Source of the DNA: JAAGZL01 sp964628835
Lineage (GTDB): Bacteria; Pseudomonadota; Gammaproteobacteria; Chromatiales; Chromatiaceae
Direction: 5' to 3'
DNA length: 17,664 bases
NCBI GenBank assembly: GCA_964628835.1
Contig: CAZVME010000070.1
Span: 1 to 17,664, forward strand
Shown here: piece after piece, positions 1-5,103 of the stretch
Layout: each line of letters begins with the position of its first letter
Position numbering within the stretch: position 1 is the first letter of the stretch
Position numbers and translations under genes: made by a program
Notes under the pieces: model-generated
What the model saw: the letters and a program-made list of their open reading frames with translations, nothing else
Told to the model about the DNA's origin: nothing
Databases searched by the model: none

Positions 1-55
1 ACTGGATACCGGGTCAAGCCCGGTATGACTGATTTTAGTTAACGGGACAGCAGTG
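1..55 (-). mobile_element. End of a MITE-like element (left copy, cut by the window edge)
   Basis: The reverse complement of positions 1-55 matches positions 4889-4943 at 53 of 55 bases, so this is the terminus of a second copy of the element described at 4889-5103, in the opposite orientation. Its terminal repeat ends at position 55 and the element runs out of the window to the left. It contains the hairpin ATACCGGG-TCAAG-CCCGGTAT (6-26). It stops seven bases after the toxin stop codon, where the attC of the last cassette would be expected. Its outer end and target duplication cannot be seen. Confidence 0.8.
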
Positions 56-62
56 ATATTTT

Positions 63-356
63 TTATTCTTTAGGCAACTCAAGTAACCTCTCACTACGCC
101 ATACCCTTACGACATGAACAGATCGCTGCTCTCTCAAATAGACAACCCGAAAAGGTGGATGGATAAGCTCCCTTATTTTAGTTTCACCAAATTCTGGAAC
201 AATTCTCCCAATCTCCGGGTTACCCTTCAAAGTTTGGATATGCTCAATAATCGAAGCAACAAATTTCAAACCTACCTCGGGAACACCCTCACTTTCGTAA
301 TACCCTTTAATATCCTCTAAATCAGAAAAGGCAGAATTAGATACTAAAATTTTCAT
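63..356 (-). CDS. ParE/RelE-family toxin of a type II toxin-antitoxin pair
   Basis: A 97-residue protein of the usual ParE/RelE toxin size. The pattern NPEIGRIVPEF, then IRELIHPPFRVVYL and VHVVRVWRSERLL, matches the central and C-terminal strands of ParE-like plasmid stabilisation proteins (family recognised from memory). ParE toxins poison gyrase and RelE toxins cut mRNA at the ribosome; the sequence alone does not tell me which applies here. The ATG follows the antitoxin TAA with no gap (TAAATG), so the two are co-translated. It is the last gene of the visible cassette array. The stop codon is only seven bases from a MITE end. The pair probably stabilises the array by post-segregational killing, as TA cassettes do in other chromosomal integrons. 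Confidence 0.85.
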   Translation of the reverse strand: MKILVSNSAFSDLEDIKGYYESEGVPEVGLKFVASIIEHIQTLKGNPEIGRIVPEFGETKIRELIHPPFRVVYLREQRSVHVVRVWRSERLLELPKE

Positions 357-626
357 TTAGCCTATTCCTAGCCTCTTTTTAACCTCATCTAAATCTTGCT
401 CTGCTCCCTCTTTTATTTCCATTAATCCTTGGGTAACTGCTTTCATAAATTCTTTTTCTTCCTCATTTTTTTCATATTCTTCAAGGCCTTGCACAACCGC
501 GATACCTCTACCACGGCTAGTAAGCAAAATGGGCCTATGGGTATCTTTGGCTCGGTTTACAATTTTCCCAGGATTAATTTTGAGGTCTGAGAGAGGAATT
601 ATGTCTTCTGAAAACTTGATTTGCAT
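357..626 (-). CDS. Phd/YefM-family antitoxin partnering the ParE-like toxin
   Basis: An 89-residue protein beginning MQIKFSEDIIPLSDLKINPG. The N-terminal segment with IVNRAKDTHRPILLTSRGRGIAVV is typical of Phd/YefM antitoxins, whose N-terminal half binds the operator DNA and whose flexible C-terminus wraps the toxin. The acidic, lysine-rich C-terminal half (EEYEKNEEEKEF onward) suits the toxin-binding part. The frame is open up to 707, but a good promoter lies at 664-691 and the upstream part overlaps the attC, so the internal ATG at 626, preceded by AGAGG, is preferred. It probably represses its own promoter together with the toxin, by analogy with the family. Confidence 0.85.
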   Translation of the reverse strand: MQIKFSEDIIPLSDLKINPGKIVNRAKDTHRPILLTSRGRGIAVVQGLEEYEKNEEEKEFMKAVTQGLMEIKEGAEQDLDEVKKRLGIG

Positions 627-663
627 GAGAAAAGGCCTCTTTTGTGGGGCGATAATAGACCTA

Positions 664-691
664 ATTATAGCACCTGTTAACTGGACCTCAA
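664..691 (-). promoter_or_regulatory. Candidate sigma-70 promoter of the toxin-antitoxin cassette
   Basis: On the minus strand, a TTGAGG -35 (686-691) is separated by 16 bases from a perfect TATAAT -10 (664-669). It lies inside cassette 5, downstream of the attC core and about 40 bases before the antitoxin ATG. TA cassettes commonly carry their own promoter. This one also rules out the longer antitoxin start at 707. Confidence 0.7.
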
Positions 692-706
692 GGAAATATA
701 ACGCCA

Positions 707-776
707 TGCTAACCGGGACGGAGCTGCGGAGCGTCCGAGTGAGCGATAGCGAACGATGTTTAGCATTTTGTTAGAG
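707..776 (-). other. attC recombination site of cassette 4
   Basis: On the cassette strand the site opens with R'' CTCTAAC (776-770) and closes with R' GTTAGCA (713-707), 70 bp apart. The interior is rich in short inverted repeats, as expected of a site that recombines as a folded single strand. The stop codon of the broken HEPN-like gene (TAA, 773-771) is embedded in R''. The R' core is followed directly by the toxin-antitoxin cassette. Confidence 0.8.
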
Positions 777-1023
777 TTCTTTGTCAAGAAATGCGTCCGT
801 TGTCTGTGCTATCTGTTTAACAAAGTGGATGTGCTTCCTGAGGTCATCGCGTGTTACTGCATGCGGACTGGGTTGTGCTTCACCTTACAATGGACGCCCT
901 GAACGATGCGCAATATCACCTCGCTTTTTAGCAAGTTTGTTTAATTCTTTCCTCGCCATGACTGATTCGCAATTGTTCCATGACCATCCCTCAGTCACAT
1001 CCAGGCCGAGATATTTCTGGAAA
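771..1023 (-). pseudogene. 5'-truncated HEPN-like cassette gene with an internal stop
   Basis: Reading the minus strand from 1023 with frame TTC CAG AAA gives FQKYLGLDVTEGWSWNN, then ARKELNKLAKKRGDIAHRS, an in-frame TAA at 887-885, then continuous protein-like sequence (AVTRDDLRKHIHFVKQIAQT) to the TAA inside the attC. RGDIAH fits the R-x4-6-H motif of HEPN ribonuclease domains, and the surroundings resemble the C-terminal part of RiboL-PSP-HEPN-type proteins (from memory). The N-terminal part is absent: the sequence begins at the crossover base of the preceding attC. An ATG at 1055 gives a 56-residue ORF in frame, but that stretch is attC hairpin and probably not original coding sequence. 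Most likely non-functional. Confidence 0.7.
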
Positions 1024-1072
1024 CAATAGGATAGGTCGCGGCTGTCGCGCGACATATCCTTATTCGTTATGT
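1018..1072 (-). other. attC site of cassette 3 (short, with a foreign R' core)
   Basis: The R'' core ACATAAC (1072-1066) is the exact complement of the start core of cassette 3 (GTTATGT). From it a near-complete hairpin forms on the cassette strand: AAC pairs with GTT (1024-1022), AATA with TATT, GGATA with TATCC and GTCGCG with CGCGAC. There are two extra-helical bases, one mismatch and a seven-base loop. At about 55 bp it is at or just below the usual lower limit for attC sites. The bases after GTT (TCCA) do not fit a normal core and read straight into HEPN-like coding sequence. Confidence 0.65.
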
Positions 1073-1116
1073 GTTTGCGAGAAAAGTAACAAGAGAGCCT
1101 CCCCCTATAGTTTTAC

Positions 1117-2346
1117 CTATTTCCCTTTTGCTGTAGTTCCACCGTTGCCAACTTCTCTAGTTTTTTCATCCAAATGATCGTAATTCCCAAGGCTCTTATG
1201 AATGCAAGCGCCTGCACTCCAATTCCAGTCCCTTCCTTTAAGACGGCATTGTTCAAGGTAACTTACAAAGTTTTCAGGAACAGCGACTCGACCACCACTT
1301 GAACTTTCTTGATGTAAGATGACTTTGTTTTTATATATCTCTTGCATGGCCCTTTGCTTCATCGCCTCAATATTATCCATGTTTCCAGAATGACGGCCAT
1401 ACCCAGATTCCACCTCATCTTGAGCACGTTCTCGGACTAAGCGTGTATTTCTTGCTCTTTCCCAAGCGCGAGTTTCGGCGGCACTTTCACTATACCTCTG
1501 ATCCCTCCTGGCATTTAATGCTTTTCGCTCACTGACAATCGTTTTGTGATACCCAACAACCTTGTTAAAATATTCTCTGTCCTTCAATCTATCCTTATAA
1601 ATACCAACCAAAGATTTTGAATCTTCATCCTTCGATATATTCAAATCTTTAATTTCAACTTTAGTTAACATCCATCTTTCACTTGCAAGTTCCAAGCTTG
1701 GTAAAATTACTTTGTTTCCGTACGATACTCGTGGCATATTAATTCCATCAATCGAACATCGACGAATAGTTATTGGATATGTTCCGTAGGTATCACTCTC
1801 TGTGGAGCACTGTTTTCCAAAGTCAATAATAGGAAAACCATGGGCCAACAATTCCTGCATCATATTGCTGACGTAATCAAACTCAATATAATGATATCTA
1901 TCAGGGAATAGTCTAAATAACTTTTCGTCGGCAATGCAGGTATATTGTCCACTTCGATTTCTTTTGTATTGATATCTTTGAAAGCCCATGGACATATCTA
2001 TCAAACTCTTTTCCTTGTCGATAGGATTGGGTCTTTTGGTGATTTTTAATACGGGTATATGATCAACAAGATTTGAGCATTGTGATGGATTCATATCATC
2101 GCTATTTCGGCCCAACTGCACAGCTACTTGCTCAGGTAATTTCTTAAAGGCAATAATACCTTTGCCATCCTTTGTGGGGTTGGCACCAACAAAAAGTGAT
2201 TTAACAGGAACATTAAATACTTCGTCCATAAGGAATTTAGAAATTATTTTTTGATTAGTAGTCCCTCGGGCTCCTGTCGTCAAACAACCGCATAAATTAA
2301 ACGTTAATACGCTAATTATAATGATCGACAGTATTCTTTTTTGCAT
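1117..2346 (-). CDS. Cassette 3: predicted lipoprotein of unknown function
   Basis: A 409-residue protein, unusually long for an integron cassette gene. It begins with a lipoprotein signal: basic MQKR, hydrophobic ILSIIIISVLTF, then lipobox LCGC with the acylated cysteine at residue 21. No known domain is recognised. The middle is a mixed soluble domain. Residues of about 265-335 are strongly charged and probably helical (ESAAETRAWERARNTRLVRE). The C-terminal part has a Cys-Arg-Leu-Lys-Gly-Arg-Asp-Trp motif and two cysteines about 15 residues apart. The ATG has GGAG five bases upstream and is 27 bases inside the cassette. The stop codon is followed by 44 bases before R''. No promoter is evident. 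Likely membrane-anchored; orientation and role unknown. Confidence 0.75.
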   Translation of the reverse strand: MQKRILSIIIISVLTFNLCGCLTTGARGTTNQKIISKFLMDEVFNVPVKSLFVGANPTKDGKGIIAFKKLPEQVAVQLGRNSDDMNPSQCSNLVDHIPVLKITKRPNPIDKEKSLIDMSMGFQRYQYKRNRSGQYTCIADEKLFRLFPDRYHYIEFDYVSNMMQELLAHGFPIIDFGKQCSTESDTYGTYPITIRRCSIDGINMPRVSYGNKVILPSLELASERWMLTKVEIKDLNISKDEDSKSLVGIYKDRLKDREYFNKVVGYHKTIVSERKALNARRDQRYSESAAETRAWERARNTRLVRERAQDEVESGYGRHSGNMDNIEAMKQRAMQEIYKNKVILHQESSSGGRVAVPENFVSYLEQCRLKGRDWNWSAGACIHKSLGNYDHLDEKTREVGNGGTTAKGK

Positions 2347-2366
2347 ATTTTCTCCATTATTTTGTC

Positions 2367-2438
2367 ACATAACGTTTAGCAGCACCGGCAAAATGCGAGC
2401 TTGTGAGCATTTTGTCCGCGTGGCTGCGCTTGTTAAGT
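2367..2438 (-). other. attC recombination site of cassette 2
   Basis: A canonical 72-bp attC. R'' ACTTAAC (2438-2432) is the exact complement of the start core of cassette 2, and R' GTTATGT (2373-2367) opens cassette 3. The arms pair through AGCAGC/GCTGC and GGCAAAATGC/GCATTTTGTCC, leaving a short loop around 2397-2406. The stop codon of the Sel1-like ORF lies inside R''. Confidence 0.9.
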
Positions 2439-2690
2439 TTTATTTCTGAACCATGTGGGATCTGTTGCGATGGTTTCCTCAAAGCCAGATGCCAAAGCTA
2501 CTTCGTACCAACGTTTAGCTTCATCAGTGTCTGATTGGATACCATTGCCACCGGTAACAAAAATGGTAGCTAAATTGTGTGCAGCATGACCATTTCCTTT
2601 TTTGGCCTCTTTTAGCAGCATATCCTTTGCTTTAATGTGATTTCCCATAAGCCATTCGTCCATTGCTTGTTGAACTGGGTCATTTTTCAT
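2433..2690 (-). CDS. Cassette 2, second ORF: small Sel1-like/TPR repeat protein
   Basis: An 85-residue protein with one recognisable Sel1-like repeat: HAAHNLATIFVTGGNG, then IQSDTDEAKRWYEVALASGF. This matches the Sel1 consensus of an A-x-x-x-L helix, a G-x-G turn and EA-x-x-WY in the second helix. A degenerate helical unit precedes it (QQAMDEWLMGNHIKAKDMLL). Such repeats mediate protein-protein contacts; no catalytic motif is seen and there is no signal peptide. The ATG overlaps the stop codon of the preceding ORF in ATGA (2687-2690), so translation is probably coupled and the two products may act together. The TAA (2435-2433) is part of the attC R'' core. Confidence 0.75.
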   Translation of the reverse strand: MKNDPVQQAMDEWLMGNHIKAKDMLLKEAKKGNGHAAHNLATIFVTGGNGIQSDTDEAKRWYEVALASGFEETIATDPTWFRNKT

Positions 2691-2929
2691 GACTGTCTAA
2701 GTCTGTTTAGAAATGGGTCACTTTCCGACACATAGCCACCATAATCTGGCCTGTCAGGAAAGTACCATTTGCCTTCTTTCCAATCAAAATCATGACTTGT
2801 TGGTTTCCCCTGATCAAAAACAACCTCACCAATTCCAAGAGTGCTTTCACTTTTATACAGCCTGCGGACTATACATTTAATCCCGTCCACATAGATTATT
2901 TCGTTTTCTTCAATTTGTGGAATTTCCAT
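2687..2929 (-). CDS. Cassette 2, first ORF: hypothetical 80-residue protein
   Basis: Not recognised. The 80-residue product is acidic and aromatic-rich (DFDWKEGKWYFPDRPDYGGY), looks like a small soluble beta-rich domain (YVDGIKCIVRRLYKSESTLGIGEVVF) and has no signal peptide or membrane segment. The ATG at 2929 is preceded by AAGGAC at suitable spacing and lies about 40 bases inside the cassette. Its TGA overlaps the ATG of the Sel1-like ORF. A binding partner or immunity-like role is possible from the coupling but is only inference. Confidence 0.65.
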   Translation of the reverse strand: MEIPQIEENEIIYVDGIKCIVRRLYKSESTLGIGEVVFDQGKPTSHDFDWKEGKWYFPDRPDYGGYVSESDPFLNRLRQS

Positions 2930-2965
2930 GGATTAGGTCCTTGTCTAAGTACGACGCATTTTTAA

Positions 2966-3053
2966 ACTTAACGTTCAGGGTAAACGGCGCTGAGCAGCAT
3001 AGCTGCGAAGCGTCCTAGCGAGAGTAACGAGCGGTTTGACCCGCTTGTTAGGG
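2966..3053 (-). other. attC recombination site of cassette 1
   Basis: An 88-bp attC. R'' CCCTAAC (3053-3047) is the exact complement of the attI-side start core GTTAGGG, and R' GTTAAGT (2972-2966) opens cassette 2. L-box pairing GGGT-AAACGGC with GGGTCAAACCGC leaves one extra-helical base, a hallmark of attC strand recognition. The TAA of the cassette 1 gene lies inside R''. Confidence 0.9.
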
Positions 3054-3548
3054 CTGTTGTTTAAGTTCACGGTACCTTTTACAGCTAGCATCTCTTTTTT
3101 TAACAACACCAGGATCACCACTACCCATTGCTTCAATTGTTGCTGAATTACACTCTTTCTTAGCCAACTGAATATCTGACTCTTCAATTGCTGCACTAAT
3201 ATGAGCAATTGTTGGTTTATATGAAACTGCTGCATTACAGTACATATTTTTAGCTTTCTTATAGCGCCAATCTTTGCCACGTTTTGCTTTTAACCCGGAG
3301 CAGAGCTCGCTAAATAATTTAGAAGCCTTAATTGTACATTTAGAATAGGCCCCCATATTCTGGCTTAGATTTCCACAAACACTACTATTTCTAATTCTCC
3401 ACAGTTGGTGTTGAAATGGAATATTCACTCCCTCGTACTCTATGACTACTGCCTTTATATCTGTACCTATGGAATCTGTAAGGTGGTCATAGGTAGCAGT
3501 TTGTACTGAGTTTAAATATGCCGAGAATAAGTAAGCTACTGGATCCAA
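3048..3548 (-). CDS. Cassette 1: orphan cysteine-containing protein
   Basis: Not recognised. The 166-residue basic protein carries six cysteines (contexts SSVCGN, YSKCTI, SELCSG, NMYCNA, KKECNS, DASCKR), which could form disulphides or bind a metal. No clear signal peptide is visible at the N-terminus, so export is uncertain. The start is a TTG at 3548 with a strong AAGGAG six bases upstream. The TTG is about 37 bases inside the cassette, and the stop sits in the attC R'' core, the tight packing typical of cassette genes. As the attI-proximal cassette it should be the most recently acquired and the best expressed if a cassette promoter exists. Confidence 0.7.
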   Translation of the reverse strand: MDPVAYLFSAYLNSVQTATYDHLTDSIGTDIKAVVIEYEGVNIPFQHQLWRIRNSSVCGNLSQNMGAYSKCTIKASKLFSELCSGLKAKRGKDWRYKKAKNMYCNAAVSYKPTIAHISAAIEESDIQLAKKECNSATIEAMGSGDPGVVKKRDASCKRYRELKQQP

Positions 3549-3579
3549 TACTCTCTCCTTAATATGCAGATTTGTTGTG

Positions 3580-3586
3580 CCCTAAC
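3580..3586 (-). other. attI crossover core (attI-cassette 1 junction)
   Basis: On the cassette strand, GTTAGGG (3586-3580) is the last simple-site core before the integrase gene. Its complement CCCTAAC is exactly the R'' of cassette 1, as expected for an integrated cassette: the G belongs to attI and TTAGGG to the cassette. The rest of attI extends towards intI and contains the palindrome at 3593-3639. Confidence 0.8.
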
Positions 3587-3592
3587 AGTTAA

Positions 3593-3639
3593 ATCAATAG
3601 CACATGGCCGTGTTACTAACGCGGCCATGTGCTATTGAT
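3593..3639. repeat. 47-bp palindrome inside attI
   Basis: Two perfect 18-base arms (ATCAATAGCACATGGCCG and its complement), extended by one G-T wobble and two more pairs, flank a five-base loop TACTA. It starts seven bases from the attI crossover core. There is no following T-run on the cassette strand, so it is not a standard terminator. In RNA it would form a very stable hairpin in the leader of any cassette transcript. Confidence 0.85.
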
Positions 3640-3671
3640 ATGCGGGGATTTTTATTCATTTGAGAAACCAA
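3594..3671 (-). CDS. Possible 25-residue leader peptide in attI
   Basis: On the minus strand AAGGAG (3684-3679) is followed at seven bases by TTG (3671) and an open frame of 25 codons ending at TGA (3596-3594). An in-frame ATG at 3659 is an alternative start. The second half is encoded by the 47-bp palindrome, and the stop falls eight bases before the attI core. Small ORFs in attI1 of class 1 integrons are known to boost translation of the first cassette, so a similar role is plausible. The length is short enough to occur by chance; the strong ribosome site is the main support. Confidence 0.35.
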   Translation of the reverse strand: MVSQMNKNPRISIAHGRVSNTAMCY

Positions 3672-3730
3672 CAATCTGCTCCTTTTTATTTTTATTTCCA
3701 TTGAATCAACAGACTACCAGACTTAATACC

Positions 3731-3745
3731 ACACGGGAACCGTGT
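3731..3745. repeat. Short perfect inverted repeat upstream of intI
   Basis: ACACGG-GAA-CCGTGT, followed on the plus strand by TTTTAT. It could be a protein-binding site or a weak hairpin. Its function is unknown. Confidence 0.5.
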
Positions 3746-3772
3746 TTTATGCAGCTATCTAAATAAGCGGAA

Positions 3773-3791
3773 ATACGGCAACTTGCCGTAT
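3773..3791. repeat. 19-bp perfect palindrome upstream of intI
   Basis: ATACGGCAA-C-TTGCCGTAT has nine-base arms around one base, 88 bases before the preferred intI start. It resembles a dimeric repressor operator. It does not fit the gammaproteobacterial LexA box (CTGT-N8-ACAG). Confidence 0.55.
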
Positions 3792-3818
3792 ATGTCCGAA
3801 GCCAACCTCAAAGTCGCA

Positions 3819-3847
3819 TTGCAATTACAAATTGCATGCACTAAATT
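3819..3847 (+). promoter_or_regulatory. Candidate intI promoter overlapped by a palindrome
   Basis: TTGCAA (3819-3824) and TAAATT (3842-3847), separated by 17 bases, form the best sigma-70-like pair before intI (four of six matches each). The perfect repeat TGCAATT-ACA-AATTGCA (3820-3836) covers the -35 box and half of the spacer, the position expected of a repressor operator. Confidence 0.4.
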
Positions 3848-3878
3848 ACACATAAGGGAGTACAAAAGGAGAACAAGG

Positions 3879-4871
3879 ATGAGTCAAGAAAAGTACAAAT
3901 CACCTTTTTTGAACGATGTCTGTAACAAAATAAGGGTTATGAACTACAGCATTAAAACAGAGGATACCTGTATCCACTGGATTAAGTCATTCATATTCTT
4001 CCATAAAAAGCGCCACCCTCAGGAGATGCGGGAACCGGAAGTCGCCTCTTACCTTACTCACTTGGCGGTCAACCGTAATGTATCTCCCAGCACCCAATCT
4101 ACTGCCCTCAATGCTCTAATATTCATGTATAGACACGTGTTGCAAAATCCATTGGGTGAGATTCAGGGTATTGTACGGTCAAAGCGCCACCCAAGGCCGC
4201 CGGTAGTGTTAACACAGCCAGAGGTTTTTCGACTACTGACCCACTTGAATGGTCAGCACTGGCTGGTAGGCTGCTTATTGTATGGGTCTGGTTTACGCCT
4301 AATGGAGGCACTGCGACTCAGGGTTAAGGATTTGGATTTTCCCCGGCGTGCGGTATATGTGCGCGGTGGTAAAGGCAAAAAAGATCGGATCGTTACGTTG
4401 GCTGATGAGTTGATAGTTCCGTTGGAAAGACATTTAGCAACGGTAAAAACAACCCATGAAAGAGACTTGGCTAATGGTTTCGGCTCAGTGTATATGTCCT
4501 ACTCACTGGCAAAAAAATATAAAAGCGCACCCACGGAGTGGGCTTGGCAATACGTGTTTCCTGCAACCAGCATCAGTCGCGACCCCCGCTCCGATGAGCA
4601 CCGACGTCACCATTTAGACGGAACTGCCATACAAAAAGCCATAAAACATGCGGTTCGAAAGGCTGATATCCACAAGCAGGCTTCATGTCATACCTTGCGC
4701 CACTCCTTTGCTACACATCTGTTGGAACGTGGCATGGATATTCGTACAGTCCAGGAGCAGCTTGGGCATGCCGATGTGCGTACCACCCAAATCTATACGC
4801 ACGCACTAAATAGAGGGGGCTCGGCTGTAATCAGCCCATTGGGTAGTTTGCTCTCTGCCAACATGGTTTGA
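3879..4871 (+). CDS. intI: Integron integrase (tyrosine recombinase IntI)
   Basis: A tyrosine recombinase that inserts and excises cassettes at attI and attC. From the ATG at 3879 it has 330 residues, the usual IntI size, and its N-terminus (KSPFLNDV, then YSIKTEDTCIHWIKSFIFFH) matches the SAM-like core-binding domain of the family. All catalytic residues are present: Arg140 in GSGLRLME, a lysine in GGKGKKDR, His271 and Arg274 in CHTLRHSF, His297 in QLGHAD, Tyr306 in TTQIYTH. The IntI-specific insert YKSAPTEWAWQYVFPA (about 217-229 and flanks) separates it from XerC/D. The frame is open up to a TTG at 3783, but the ATG with AAGGAG seven bases upstream fits family length better. It converges with hemE. 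Confidence 0.95.
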   Translation: MSQEKYKSPFLNDVCNKIRVMNYSIKTEDTCIHWIKSFIFFHKKRHPQEMREPEVASYLTHLAVNRNVSPSTQSTALNALIFMYRHVLQNPLGEIQGIVRSKRHPRPPVVLTQPEVFRLLTHLNGQHWLVGCLLYGSGLRLMEALRLRVKDLDFPRRAVYVRGGKGKKDRIVTLADELIVPLERHLATVKTTHERDLANGFGSVYMSYSLAKKYKSAPTEWAWQYVFPATSISRDPRSDEHRRHHLDGTAIQKAIKHAVRKADIHKQASCHTLRHSFATHLLERGMDIRTVQEQLGHADVRTTQIYTHALNRGGSAVISPLGSLLSANMV

Positions 4872-4888
4872 AACAATCCATTTAGAGT

Positions 4889-5103
4889 CATTGCTGTCCC
4901 GTTAACTAAAATCCGTCATACCGGGCTTGACCCGGTATCCAGTAAGTCTTTAAAAAACCTGGATTCCGGATCAGCAAAAAACGCTGTCCGGAATGACGGG
5001 GCTCTTTTTTGATTTTCCTGTCTCCCAGGCTTCTATGCATCCTTCTGGCTTTTATCAATAAAGCTTCTAACCAAATCCATCAAAAGTTAACGGGGCAGTA
5101 GTG
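4889..5103. mobile_element. 215-bp MITE-like element with 9-bp target duplication
   Basis: The ends are inverted repeats: CATTGCTGTCCCGTTAACT at 4889-4907 and AGTTAACGGGGCAGTAGTG at 5085-5103, 16 of 19 complementary. The perfect 9-bp direct repeat ATTTAGAGT flanks it (4880-4888 and 5104-5112). It has no coding capacity. Inside are the hairpin ATACCGGG-CTTGA-CCCGGTAT (4918-4938) and a second, longer one at 4963-4994 with loop AAAAAAC, followed by a six-T run. It sits between convergent intI and hemE. I cannot name the parent insertion sequence; a 9-bp duplication is compatible with several families. Confidence 0.85.
4963..5010 (+). terminator. Terminator-like hairpin inside the MITE, downstream of intI
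   Basis: ATTCCGGA pairs with TCCGGAAT and CAGC with GCTG around the loop AAAAAAC, and a run of six T follows ten bases after the stem (5005-5010). It may end intI transcription. The gap between stem and T-run makes it less than ideal, and such TCCGGAAT repeats are also common dispersed intergenic repeats. Confidence 0.4.

Larger units (their letters stand above)
56..4871. mobile_element. Chromosomal integron: intI plus divergent cassette array
   Basis: The integrase reads rightwards and all cassette ORFs read leftwards from the attI core, the classic integron layout. Cassette limits follow from core pairing: the start core of each cassette and the R'' of its own attC are exact complements for cassette 1 (GTTAGGG/CCCTAAC), cassette 2 (GTTAAGT/ACTTAAC) and cassette 3 (GTTATGT/ACATAAC). 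Cassette 4 has R'' CTCTAAC but lacks the expected GTTAGAG start. Cassette 5 starts with GTTAGCA and has no visible attC. Stop codons of cassettes 1, 2 and 4 lie inside R''. The array may continue left of the window. Confidence 0.9.

Noticed and set aside
357..707. Antitoxin starting at 707 (116 residues)
   Set aside because: The extension overlaps the attC core and covers a good TTGAGG/TATAAT promoter; the ATG at 626 has a ribosome site and gives a normal Phd-type N-terminus.
815..1072. A long (258 bp) attC with GTTAAAC at 821-815 as R' core
   Set aside because: The interval is continuous HEPN-like coding sequence, and GTTAAAC falls inside the codons for the FVKQ segment. The short hairpin at 1018-1072 and the site at 707-776 explain the cores better.
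2975..3280. Second minus-strand frame overlapping the cassette 1 gene and running through its attC
   Set aside because: It covers the attC hairpin and has no ribosome site; the 3048-3548 frame has both a strong ribosome site and a stop in R''.
3783..4871. Integrase starting at the TTG at 3783 (362 residues)
   Set aside because: The first 32 residues do not look like IntI and span two palindromes and the likely promoter; AAGGAG directly precedes the ATG at 3879.
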